From: Chromatiales bacterium
GTDB lineage: Bacteria > Pseudomonadota > Gammaproteobacteria > Steroidobacterales > GCA-2729495
Assembly: GCA_002688175.1 (NCBI GenBank)
Contig: NZCC01000034.1
Location: 1 to 44,341 of the forward strand
Direction of reading: 5' to 3'
Length of the DNA: 44,341 bases
Shown: positions 9,054 through 16,809 of the stretch, piece after piece
How the letters are laid out: every line of letters starts with the position of its first letter
Numbering within the stretch: the first letter of the stretch is position 1
The notes under the pieces: model-generated
Databases searched by the model: none
What the model was told of the DNA's origin: nothing
What the model saw: only the letters and a program-made list of their open reading frames with translations
Translations under genes and position numbers: made by a program

Positions 9054-9977
9054 TTGGTGAATCTGCCGGATCTTTTATCTCGCTGGAGCCTGCAGCCTCC
9101 CCAGCAACTGGTCGCCAAAGCGAGCAATCACCTGCCTTTGTGGGTATCGCTCGTATTTGTGATTTTGATCGGCTATTACCTGGCAAAGATCGCCTGGCTG
9201 TTATACCCGCCAGCCGATGAAGCACTGTGGTCACCGCCACCCATGCCATTCGCCACTGACAATGCCTCCGGAGCACCCGCAGGACAAAATTATCAGGCAA
9301 TTATCGATTCGCACCTGTTCGGTACGGCGAATGTCGAGCCCCCCCCTGTCATCGTTGAAGAAACTGATGATGCACCGGACACCCGACTCAACCTGAAACT
9401 ACGTGCCACAGTCAGTGCTGATAATCAGACTATCGCCCACGCCATCATTGCAGATGGCTCGGGCAAGGAAAAAGTTTATTTCGTCTCGGACTCAATCCCC
9501 GGTGGCGCAGCCCTGCACCGCGTCCATCCTGATCGGATCATATTGAACAGAGGCGGTGTACTTGAGGCACTGCGTCTGCCGAAGGAATTTACCGGCAAAT
9601 CCTCATCTGTCAGTCGCCGTTCTACGCCAACCCGCGCAGCCAAACCAGCGACAATACAAAACCTGATCACTGCTAATGCTACAACTTTTACCGAGATCAT
9701 CCGACCACAACCGTTTATGCCTAATGGACAGCTCAAAGGATATCGCGTATTCCCGGGCCGCAATCGGCAACAATTTATTGCTCTTGGTCTCAGGCCCGGA
9801 GACCTGGTCACAGCTATTAACGGCGTGGCACTGAACAATCCGGCCCAAGGCATGGAGATATTCCGCTCTTTGTCTGATTCCACGCAGGTCACCGTTACAG
9901 TTGAACGTAACGGGAAGTCTCAGGATATATCACTGGATATCGATAAACTGAACGAGATCGGCAAAACAGCACAATGA
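9054..9977 (+). CDS. gspC: Type II secretion system protein GspC
   Basis: GspC is the inner-membrane subunit that links the secretin GspD to the assembly platform. The 307-residue product has a short cytoplasmic part, one membrane helix (about 31-51, LWVSLVFVILIGYYLAKIAW), a periplasmic homology region from about residue 80 (IIDSHLFGTANVE to RIILNRGGVLEALRL), and a C-terminal PDZ domain (about 215-300, with LKGYRVFPGRNRQQFIALGLRPGDLVTAINGVAL). The start is either TTG at 9054 or the adjacent GTG at 9057. Its stop overlaps the gspD start (ATGA), so the first two genes are coupled. Confidence 0.93.
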   Translation: MVNLPDLLSRWSLQPPQQLVAKASNHLPLWVSLVFVILIGYYLAKIAWLLYPPADEALWSPPPMPFATDNASGAPAGQNYQAIIDSHLFGTANVEPPPVIVEETDDAPDTRLNLKLRATVSADNQTIAHAIIADGSGKEKVYFVSDSIPGGAALHRVHPDRIILNRGGVLEALRLPKEFTGKSSSVSRRSTPTRAAKPATIQNLITANATTFTEIIRPQPFMPNGQLKGYRVFPGRNRQQFIALGLRPGDLVTAINGVALNNPAQGMEIFRSLSDSTQVTVTVERNGKSQDISLDIDKLNEIGKTAQ

Positions 9978-11953
9978 ACAAACTAATAAACCGTTTGCAA
10001 ATGAAACAGTCCGGAACCATCTCGCAAAAGTGGACCCTGCTGCTACTCGTGATCGGGCTACTTTCCGGGATGCATGCCTGGGCACAGGACACAACAATTA
10101 CCCCAAATTACAAAAATGCCGACATTCGCCAGGTCATCGAAGCGGTGGGCGAAGTCACCGGTAAGAATTTTATCCTTGACCCGCGGGTCAAGGCCCAGGT
10201 CACTATGCTGTCCTCGGCGCCAATGAGTGCCGATGCTTTTTACGAGACCTTCCTGTCAATCCTTCAGGTATATGGATTCGTAGCCATTCCATCCGGCGAT
10301 GTCATCAAAATCCTTCCCGACGCAAATGCCCGGCAGATGCCGGGTGTTGGGTCAACCGATCGCCGTGATGACATCGTTACGCAGGTCATTGAAATCCGCA
10401 ATGTTGCGGCGGCTCAACTGGTCCCCATCCTGCGGCCCCTGATTCCGCAATATGGCCACCTCGCTGCCCACCCGGCCTCAAACATGCTGATCATTTCTGA
10501 TCGTGCGGCTAACGTAGCGCGAATGCTGAAAATTATTCGCCGTATCGATCAGGCTGGTGATGAAGATTTTGACGTCATTCGCCTCGAAAACGCTTCTGCC
10601 GCCGAAATCGTCCGCATCGTAAGCTCACTGAATCAGAATGCACGCGCCAAGGCCAGCGCCGCAGCGGGTTCAGTACCAATCGTCGTCGCCGACGATCGCA
10701 CCAACAGCGTGTTGATCAGCGGCGAAAAAACCAAACGTTTACGGATTCGTGCATTGATCACCCATCTGGACACCCCACTCGAAGACGGTGGTGATACACG
10801 GGTACGCTACCTAAGCTACGCTGATGCCGAAGAATTGGCGACGAAACTGCAAACCCAATACCAGAAAGCGGCAAATGAACAGGGCGGTCCGGCCGAGACC
10901 GGCGACATTACGATCTGGGCCGATGCACCTACCAACGCATTGATCATCACTGCACCACCCAAGATTATACGTTCCATGGGACTGGTCATCGACAAGCTCG
11001 ATATTCGGCGACTCCAGGTTCTGCTTGAAACCATTATCGTCGAAGTGTCTGCCGAAAAAGCCGCTGACCTGGGCGTCACCTGGGCTTTCGGTGACGCTGA
11101 TCTTGAGAATGCAATTGGTGTCACACAATTCGATGGCCTGACCGGTGTAACCGGTCTGGCTCAGGGCATCGTAGGCGGAGCCACCGACGTTGCGCTGGGC
11201 AATGGCCTGAGCTTTGGTCTTGGCCGATTGTCTGATTCAGGCCTCAGTTTTGTTGCCATCATCGAAGCACTTGAAGCCGACACCAATACAAATATCATGG
11301 GCACACCCATCCTGACGACTCTTGACAATGAAGAGGCTGAAATTCGAGTTGGTCAGGAAGTGCCATTTGTAACCGGCAGCTTCACTAACTCCGGCACGAC
11401 CGGTGGTTCAGTTAACCCTTTTCAGACTGTAGAGCGTGAACAGGTTGGCCTGTCGCTGAAACTGACGCCACAAATTAATGAAGGCAATGCGGTCCGACTC
11501 AAGATCGAACAGGAAATTTCATCTGTCTCGGAAAGCACACAAGCTGTCGATCTGATCACCAACAATCGCGCCATCAATACATCCGTAATTGTCGAAGATG
11601 GCGGTACACTCGTACTTGGCGGCCTGATTCAGGAAGACCTGCGCGAGAAGGAACAACGTGTTCCCCTGCTCGGCAGCATCCCGCTGCTCGGTGCATTATT
11701 CAGATCAACCTCTACACAGAAAGTCAAAACTAATCTGATGTTCTTCATCCGCCCGACGATCCTGCGCGATAAAACACAGACGGCGTTTGAAACGAATCAG
11801 AAATATAACTATATCCGCAACCTGCAACTTAACCAGAAAACCACCCCTAAACTCCTGCCCAACCTGTCGCCATCGCAACCGGCAATACCACCCATCGTTG
11901 ACCTTCGTGACCCCCAAACCCCGCAAGAAACGGCAGAGCCCGCCGAGGACTAA
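9974..11953 (+). CDS. gspD: Type II secretion system secretin GspD
   Basis: GspD forms the outer-membrane channel for folded exoproteins. The 659 residues start with a long signal peptide (hydrophobic core LLLLVIGLLSGMHAWA, cleavage near AQD). The N0 domain follows (NYKNADIRQVIEAVGEVTGKNFILDPRVKAQVTM), then N1-N3 repeats (NVAAAQLVPILRPLIPQYG, ENASAAEIVRIVSSL, SYADAEELATKLQ), and the secretin barrel from about residue 350. The C-terminal signature reads TLVLGGLIQEDLREKEQRVPLLGSIPLLGALFRS. A proline-rich tail may be the pilotin-binding region. No pilotin gene is seen nearby. Confidence 0.97.
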   Translation: MNKLINRLQMKQSGTISQKWTLLLLVIGLLSGMHAWAQDTTITPNYKNADIRQVIEAVGEVTGKNFILDPRVKAQVTMLSSAPMSADAFYETFLSILQVYGFVAIPSGDVIKILPDANARQMPGVGSTDRRDDIVTQVIEIRNVAAAQLVPILRPLIPQYGHLAAHPASNMLIISDRAANVARMLKIIRRIDQAGDEDFDVIRLENASAAEIVRIVSSLNQNARAKASAAAGSVPIVVADDRTNSVLISGEKTKRLRIRALITHLDTPLEDGGDTRVRYLSYADAEELATKLQTQYQKAANEQGGPAETGDITIWADAPTNALIITAPPKIIRSMGLVIDKLDIRRLQVLLETIIVEVSAEKAADLGVTWAFGDADLENAIGVTQFDGLTGVTGLAQGIVGGATDVALGNGLSFGLGRLSDSGLSFVAIIEALEADTNTNIMGTPILTTLDNEEAEIRVGQEVPFVTGSFTNSGTTGGSVNPFQTVEREQVGLSLKLTPQINEGNAVRLKIEQEISSVSESTQAVDLITNNRAINTSVIVEDGGTLVLGGLIQEDLREKEQRVPLLGSIPLLGALFRSTSTQKVKTNLMFFIRPTILRDKTQTAFETNQKYNYIRNLQLNQKTTPKLLPNLSPSQPAIPPIVDLRDPQTPQETAEPAED

Positions 11954-11956
11954 ACG

Positions 11957-13504
11957 ATGGCAACGGCATTGCCTCCCGAAGATCTTTCGCTCGATGTTGC
12001 GGCCCCATCCGAACCGGAAGAGATTGAGACCGCTGATGGCCGCCGGCTGTTACCGTTCGCTTTTGCCAAGCGTCATGGCCTGCTCGTTCACGGCTATGAA
12101 TCGGGACTGGCACTGACGTTGGTACGCAATGATGCGAACCTGGCAAGTCTGTCTGAAACCCGCCGTTTTATCGACTGTCCGCTGCACACCGAGGTAGTTA
12201 CACCCGAGCAGTTTAATGCACGGATCACTGAGTTCTATGAGCAGGAATCACATGCAAAAATCGCCATGGTTGACGGCCTTGCTGCAGATGACGACCTGTT
12301 TCGAGCCGCACAGGAATTACCGGAACCATCCGATCTTCTTGAAAGTGATGACGATGCACCGATCATCCGCCTGATCAACGCAGTCCTGACATCAGCAGTC
12401 AAGGACAATGCATCTGATATTCATATCGAGCCGTTTGAGAATCGCCTCGTCGTGCGCTTTCGTATCGACGGAATTTTACGCGAGGTCCTGCAGTCACGTC
12501 GTGCCGTTGCACCACTGATCGTTTCGCGCATAAAGGTCATGTCGAAACTCGATATCGCCGAAAAACGCCTTCCGCAGGACGGTCGCATCTCATTGCGCGT
12601 TGCAGGACGTGCCGTAGATGTACGCGTATCAACCATGCCGTCCGGTCATGGCGAACGCGTCGTGCTCAGACTCCTGGACAAACATGCGGGTCGCCTGGAT
12701 CTCGCCCAACTAGGCATGTCGAACGAAGCTCAACAAGCCGTTGATACGATGATTCACAGACCACACGGCATTATTCTCGTAACCGGGCCAACCGGCTCGG
12801 GCAAGACCACATCGCTGTATGCCGCGCTAGAGCGCATCAACAATGATTCGCGCAACATCATGACGGTCGAGGATCCGATCGAGTATTACATTGACGGTGT
12901 CGGCCAATCACAAGTTAACACTAAGGTCGACATGACCTTTGCGCGCGGCCTTCGCGCCATTCTGCGCCAAGATCCGGACATCGTTATGGTCGGCGAGATC
13001 CGTGACCTTGAGACTGCTGAAATCGCCGTACAGGCCAGTTTGACGGGCCACCTTGTGCTGTCGACTCTGCATACGAACACCGCGGTTGGGGCCGTCACCC
13101 GGCTCAGGGATATGGGTGTCGAACCCTTCCTGCTGTCGTCGAGCCTGATCGGGGTTATTGCCCAGCGACTCGTACGGGTTCTGGATCCGGATACCAGGCA
13201 GGGCCACGCGGCCCTTGAGCATGAGTGCAAGGAAGCCGGCTGCGACCCTGCGAAACCGCCGATACTGTATCGTCCTCCATTAGACGCCGCTCTCGGCAAA
13301 GGTTTCAGGGGTCGCAGCGGTATTTATGAAGTCATTACGGTCGATGATAAATTTCGCACCATGATCCACGACGGAGCCAGCGAACATCTGCTGGATCAAT
13401 ACGCCCGCACCCAAAGCCCGAGCATCCGTGAGGAAGGTATTCGCCGAGTGCTGGATGGAACCACCACCCTTGAAGAAGTATTGCGTGTGACGCAGGCAGA
13501 CTGA
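11957..13504 (+). CDS. gspE: Type II secretion ATPase GspE (tetracysteine site lost)
   Basis: GspE is the cytoplasmic hexameric ATPase that drives pseudopilus assembly. The 515-residue product has an N-terminal GspL-binding domain (about 1-120) and the ATPase core: Walker A GPTGSGKTTSLYA at about 277, Asp box NIMTVEDPIEY, Walker B RQDPDIVMVGEIRD and His box LTGHLVLSTLHTN. In most GspE proteins a zinc site made of two CxxC pairs follows. Here the first pair position reads RVLDPDTRQ and the second reads LGKGFRGRSG, so neither pair is present. Two other cysteines (HECKEAGC) lie between. The ATPase motifs are intact, so the protein is probably active. It begins three bases after the gspD stop. 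Confidence 0.96.
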   Translation: MATALPPEDLSLDVAAPSEPEEIETADGRRLLPFAFAKRHGLLVHGYESGLALTLVRNDANLASLSETRRFIDCPLHTEVVTPEQFNARITEFYEQESHAKIAMVDGLAADDDLFRAAQELPEPSDLLESDDDAPIIRLINAVLTSAVKDNASDIHIEPFENRLVVRFRIDGILREVLQSRRAVAPLIVSRIKVMSKLDIAEKRLPQDGRISLRVAGRAVDVRVSTMPSGHGERVVLRLLDKHAGRLDLAQLGMSNEAQQAVDTMIHRPHGIILVTGPTGSGKTTSLYAALERINNDSRNIMTVEDPIEYYIDGVGQSQVNTKVDMTFARGLRAILRQDPDIVMVGEIRDLETAEIAVQASLTGHLVLSTLHTNTAVGAVTRLRDMGVEPFLLSSSLIGVIAQRLVRVLDPDTRQGHAALEHECKEAGCDPAKPPILYRPPLDAALGKGFRGRSGIYEVITVDDKFRTMIHDGASEHLLDQYARTQSPSIREEGIRRVLDGTTTLEEVLRVTQAD

Positions 13505-13517
13505 TCGACTCAGATTG

Positions 13518-14732
13518 ATGGGTGCCTACGAATACATCGCGGTAGATCCGCACGGCAAGGAACGCAAAGGTATCATTGAAGGCGACACTCCGCGCCAGGT
13601 TCGCCAATTGTTACGTGATAAGAACCTGCTACCGTTGTCTGTAACCGAGATCGCCGAAAAAGAATCGACCCGTCAACAATCATTCTCGCTCAGGCGCGGT
13701 ATGACAGCCGCCGATCTTGCGATGATTACGCGCCAGATCGCGACACTGGTTCACTCTTCCATGCCGCTTGAGGAAGCTTTGACTGCGGTCGGCGAACAAT
13801 CCGATGTACCCCGCATCAAAAGTATCATCATGGGTGTACGCGCCAAAGTCATGGAAGGCCACACGCTGGCTGAAGGCCTGGGAGATTTCCCGCGCGCATT
13901 TCCGGATTTGTATCGGGCAACGGTTGCAGCCGGCGAACAATCGGGACATCTCGACAAAGTGCTCGAACGGCTCGCCGACTACACCGAGAGTCGTCAGGCA
14001 CTGCGCCAGAAAATCATGAATGCGATGATCTACCCGATTGTTCTGACCATGCTCGCGATCAGCATCGTCACACTAATGCTGGTCTATGTGGTACCGAAGG
14101 TCGTGCGGGTATTCACCAATACGGGTCAGGAACTACCCGGACTGACGACTGCACTCATCTCACTCAGCGAATTCCTGCGCAATTATGGCCTGGTACTGGT
14201 TGTCGCACTCGGTATCGGTGGCTGGATTGTCTACCGATTACTCAAAAAACCGGGACCACGGCGTAGCCGCGACAGGTTCCTGTTACGCTTGCCGGTCATC
14301 GGGCGCCTGGTCCTTGGCATCAATACAGCGCGCTTCACGCAAACACTGAGCATCCTGACCGGCAGCGGGGTACCCGTACTCGATTCATTGCAGATTTCCG
14401 GGGCAGTCATCACTAACCTGCCAATGCGAGAAGCCGTTCAGGAAGCTTCCGCCCGGGTCCGGGAAGGGGCAGCTATCGGCAAATCACTTGCCGAAAGCGG
14501 CCACTTCCCACCAATCTGCATCCATTTGATTTCCAGCGGCGAGTCCAGCGGACAACTTGACACTATGCTTGATCGTGCCGCGCAAAATCAGGAACGCGAC
14601 GTCGACGGCCTGATCGCAGCCCTGCTCGGCATCCTCGAACCCGCCCTGATTGTCGGTATGGGCATCGTGGTGCTGGTGATCGTCCTGGCGATCCTGTTAC
14701 CAATTTTCGAGCTGAACCAACTCGTCAAATAA
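13518..14732 (+). CDS. gspF: Type II secretion inner-membrane platform protein GspF
   Basis: GspF is the polytopic platform protein that couples GspE to pseudopilin extraction. The 404 residues hold two cytoplasmic GspF domains (about 70-190 and 273-395) and three membrane helices (near 168-190, 220-240 and 375-398). Conserved pieces are AYEYIAVDPHGKERKG, ITRQIATLVHSSMPLEEAL, RALPDLYRA-like FPDLYRATVAAGEQSGHLDKVLERLA and TQTLSILTGSGVPVLDSL. A TTG at 13515 precedes the ATG at 13518, and I prefer the ATG. The gsp run ends here: the usual gspG-N genes are not in the window. Confidence 0.96.
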   Translation: MGAYEYIAVDPHGKERKGIIEGDTPRQVRQLLRDKNLLPLSVTEIAEKESTRQQSFSLRRGMTAADLAMITRQIATLVHSSMPLEEALTAVGEQSDVPRIKSIIMGVRAKVMEGHTLAEGLGDFPRAFPDLYRATVAAGEQSGHLDKVLERLADYTESRQALRQKIMNAMIYPIVLTMLAISIVTLMLVYVVPKVVRVFTNTGQELPGLTTALISLSEFLRNYGLVLVVALGIGGWIVYRLLKKPGPRRSRDRFLLRLPVIGRLVLGINTARFTQTLSILTGSGVPVLDSLQISGAVITNLPMREAVQEASARVREGAAIGKSLAESGHFPPICIHLISSGESSGQLDTMLDRAAQNQERDVDGLIAALLGILEPALIVGMGIVVLVIVLAILLPIFELNQLVK

Positions 14733-14868
14733 TCACAATCCAGAAAAAATGAGGACCCTGTCACGGTTTCAGGATTCTTTGATTGCCATCAATAATCATT
14801 AGCCCTATAAGCTTTCCAAGAGGTTGCGTTATACATAAGTTTAACGCTGGCCAGTGAGGAGTTGTGTG

Positions 14869-15171
14869 ATGAATGGCGATCATAAAGACCTTGTTGAGGT
14901 CGATGAACTTGACGACAATGAATTGGCTGACGATGAAATGGCCAATGATGAATTAATGGACGAACTGGAAACGCCAACTGCTAATGTTGGTGAAACCTCG
15001 GTCGAGATTAATGTCGAGGAACTTATTGCTGAACTTGAAGCTGACAGTGACACATCGTCGGACAGTAAAGAAGAAGATCCGCGCAAGCGACTTGAGGAGA
15101 TTCTTGAACAGCGACGAGCCGCACGTGAACTCAAAGAAATTGATGCGTTTTCACTGGACTTAATTGATTAA
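14869..15171 (+). CDS. Small acidic protein, PA3496-like
   Basis: A 100-residue, very acidic protein. The first 70 residues are mostly Asp, Glu, Asn and Ser (VDELDDNELADDEMANDELMDELE is a typical stretch) and must be disordered. The C-terminal part, DPRKRLEEILEQRRAARELKEID, is a basic-acidic helix. This resembles the PA3496-type small proteins of gammaproteobacteria, some annotated as putative envelope-integrity factors, but the match rests on a short helix and is tentative. AGGAG sits seven bases before the ATG, which supports this start over an upstream GTG. It follows gspF by 136 bases and converges on a small membrane-protein gene. Confidence 0.7.
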   Translation: MNGDHKDLVEVDELDDNELADDEMANDELMDELETPTANVGETSVEINVEELIAELEADSDTSSDSKEEDPRKRLEEILEQRRAARELKEIDAFSLDLID

Positions 15172-15221
15172 AAATGCAGTTACCTGATCAGCTGCACCGC
15201 CTGACAGCTTTCTACCGTCAG

Positions 15222-15452
15222 TTAAATATCTCGCCGTAATTTTCTGAAATGCGCGACCGTCAGCGCGACGACCCCACCATAACAAATAAGCCCGGCAAAC
15301 AGGCTCAATAGTGAGTTTCGGCTAACAACATCGAGATCCATACCTGGCTGGCTGGCCATGCCGTCCCACTGGAAATATAACCAGAAACTATAGGTTCCTG
15401 TTAACAAAAACAGGGTCACTAACAACCAGTAAGTTTGTGTTCGCCGCAACAT
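15222..15452 (-). CDS. Small two-helix membrane protein, unknown function
   Basis: A 76-residue protein with two predicted membrane helices: about 9-29 (YWLLVTLFLLTGTYSFWLYF) and about 48-66 (SLLSLFAGLICYGGVVALTVA). It has a basic C-terminal tail (HFRKLRRDI). The ATG at 15452 follows a G-rich stretch and is preferred over an upstream TTG at 15476. I do not recognise the family. It lies 89 bases downstream of lexA on the same strand, where several gammaproteobacteria keep sulA or another SOS gene. TATAGT at 15496-15501 (minus strand) could be its own -10, but I see no convincing -35. Confidence 0.6.
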   Translation of the reverse strand: MLRRTQTYWLLVTLFLLTGTYSFWLYFQWDGMASQPGMDLDVVSRNSLLSLFAGLICYGGVVALTVAHFRKLRRDI

Positions 15453-15541
15453 CGTCTTGCCCCCACGACAAATCAATGCCTGAAACGATAGTCACACTAT
15501 AACAAAACTTGCCACAACTTCCCTGCCCTGTTCATGCGGGT

Positions 15542-16159
15542 TTAATGTAAAGGCATACCGTTGCGAACCAGCCCGACAACAACACCTTCGATGACCATCT
15601 CCTCACACTTGAGATCAACCCTGATCGGCTCGAAGCTTTCGTTCTCAGGCAACAACCAAACCACTGCCCCTTCCTGACGGTAGCGCTTGACCGTAACTTC
15701 ATCCTCAAGTCTGGCGACGATGATCTGGCCACTGCGTACCTCGGGCGTCCGATGCACGGCAACCAGGTCACCGTCCAGAATGCCGGCATCCCGCATGCTC
15801 ATGCCCTGGACGCGCAGCAGAAAATGCGGCTGCAGATCGAAGATTGACGTATCAATCCGGTAATGACCTTCAACATGCTCTTCAGCCAGGATCGGCTGCC
15901 CTGCCGCCACTCGCCCGATAAGTGGCAGACCCAGCTGTTCACGTAGAAAGTCCTTGAGCTGTATACCCCGTGATGCGCCCGGGATAAGTTCAATAGCCCC
16001 CTTGCGCTGCAGAGCCCGTAAATGCTCCTCAGCTGCATTGACCGAACGAAACCCGAGTGCCCGCGCTATCTCAGCACGAGTTGGCGGCATTCCTGACTCA
16101 TCCATGAAATCCTGCACAAAAGAAAGGATCTCCGATTGCCGTGCCGTTAACTTTTCCAT
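15542..16159 (-). CDS. lexA: LexA repressor, SOS regulator
   Basis: LexA represses the SOS regulon and cuts itself when RecA is activated. The 205-residue product has the winged-helix domain (about 1-70, with the recognition region [26 protein letters not shown]), the Ala86-Gly87 cleavage site (VAAGQP), and the Ser121/Lys158 dyad (GMSMRDAG and VTVKRY). These positions are two residues beyond those of E. coli. The frame extends to 16219, but that stretch contains the operator, so the ATG at 16159 is the start. Two SOS boxes overlap its promoter, so it is autoregulated. Confidence 0.97.
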   Translation of the reverse strand: MEKLTARQSEILSFVQDFMDESGMPPTRAEIARALGFRSVNAAEEHLRALQRKGAIELIPGASRGIQLKDFLREQLGLPLIGRVAAGQPILAEEHVEGHYRIDTSIFDLQPHFLLRVQGMSMRDAGILDGDLVAVHRTPEVRSGQIIVARLEDEVTVKRYRQEGAVVWLLPENESFEPIRVDLKCEEMVIEGVVVGLVRNGMPLH

Positions 16160-16160
16160 G

Positions 16161-16209
16161 GCAGATACCTGTATATCCTTACAGGCTGTTACTATATACA
16201 GGTATCTGC
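16161..16209 (-). promoter_or_regulatory. Double SOS box (LexA operator) within a 16-bp perfect inverted repeat
   Basis: Two perfect CTGT-N8-ACAG sites lie at 16169-16184 and 16186-16201, 17 bases apart centre to centre, as in the E. coli lexA promoter. They sit inside a larger perfect palindrome: 16161-16176 and 16194-16209 are 16-base reverse complements separated by 17 bases. The outer repeat extends the symmetry by eight bases beyond each box. Confidence 0.93.
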
Positions 16210-16219
16210 GCGATGACAA
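16191..16219 (-). promoter_or_regulatory. lexA sigma-70 promoter
   Basis: On the minus strand TTGTCA (16214-16219) and TATAGT (16191-16196) are separated by 17 bases, each matching five of six consensus positions. The -10 lies inside the upstream SOS box, and the expected start point near 16184 falls at the edge of the second, so LexA binding would block initiation. Confidence 0.8.
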
Positions 16220-16300
16220 CCCAAGTCGCCAGAGTCATGGTTTTCACAGTCTGGAGTAATTTCAGCTCAAATCAGGCAGGTTCTTAAAACACTTTGCGAT

Positions 16301-16329
16301 TTAACAATGTTTGCGTCATTATCCATAAT
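16301..16329 (+). promoter_or_regulatory. Sigma-70 promoter of the Lpp-like lipoprotein gene
   Basis: TTAACA (16301-16306) and CATAAT (16324-16329) have the ideal 17-base spacing and five of six matches each. Transcription would begin near 16336, giving a leader of about 60 bases. A strong promoter suits an abundant lipoprotein. Confidence 0.65.
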
Positions 16330-16396
16330 CTAGGACAACCGATACCCGATTGGGGAGCGGTACCTAATTGTTATTATTTTCCAGTATGAGGATGTT

Positions 16397-16714
16397 ATGA
16401 ACATGAAAATTCAGACTGCAATTAAAGCAAGCGCTGTAGTTCTCGCCATTGTGCTTACCACTGGCTGCTCAACTGAGTTGCAGAGCCAGGTTGATGCGCT
16501 GAATGCCCGAGTCGATTCGCTGTCATCTGACGTTGCGCGTGCGCAGTCTGCGGCTGATGCTGCTGGCGCTACTGCCTCGGAAGCCCGTCAGATGTCTTCA
16601 GGCGCACAAAGCACGGCCAATCAGGCGCTGAATGCCGCCAACCAGAGTCAGGCCTGCTGTGACGCTACCAACGAAAAAATTGACCGGATGTTCCAGAAAG
16701 GGATGGCCAAATAA
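16397..16714 (+). CDS. Alanine-zipper outer-membrane lipoprotein, Lpp/OprI-like
   Basis: A 105-residue lipoprotein. The signal peptide ends in the lipobox LTTGC with Cys24 as the lipidated residue. The mature part is a single heptad-repeat helix rich in Ala, Ser and Gln (LQSQVDALNARVDSLSSDVA onward, then AADAAGATASEARQMSS), like Lpp and Pseudomonas OprI. It ends in MFQKGMAK. The C-terminal lysine is the residue that L,D-transpeptidases link to peptidoglycan in Lpp. An unusual CC pair sits near residue 87. GAGGA at 16388-16392 allows starts at 16397 or 16403. The gene has its own promoter and a strong terminator and converges on an L,D-transpeptidase gene. Confidence 0.88.
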   Translation: MNMKIQTAIKASAVVLAIVLTTGCSTELQSQVDALNARVDSLSSDVARAQSAADAAGATASEARQMSSGAQSTANQALNAANQSQACCDATNEKIDRMFQKGMAK

Positions 16715-16738
16715 GCAACTAATGACTACAACTCAAAT

Positions 16739-16774
16739 AAGCCGCGGGTAAAAAATTACCCGCGGCTTTTTTTT
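16739..16774 (+). terminator. Rho-independent terminator
   Basis: A perfect 13-base stem (16739-16751 with 16756-16768), GC-rich at its centre (GCCGCGGGT), closes a four-A loop. The second arm ends in and is followed by a T-run to 16774. It ends the lipoprotein transcript. The A-rich left flank may also let it serve the convergent L,D-transpeptidase gene. Confidence 0.95.
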
Positions 16775-16809
16775 GAGCAGGCTACAAAAGGCTCACTCAC
16801 AGTCAGTGG

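Noticed and set aside
16160-16219. N-terminal extension of LexA to 16219
   Set aside because: The segment is the operator and promoter, and MEKLTARQ is the normal LexA start.
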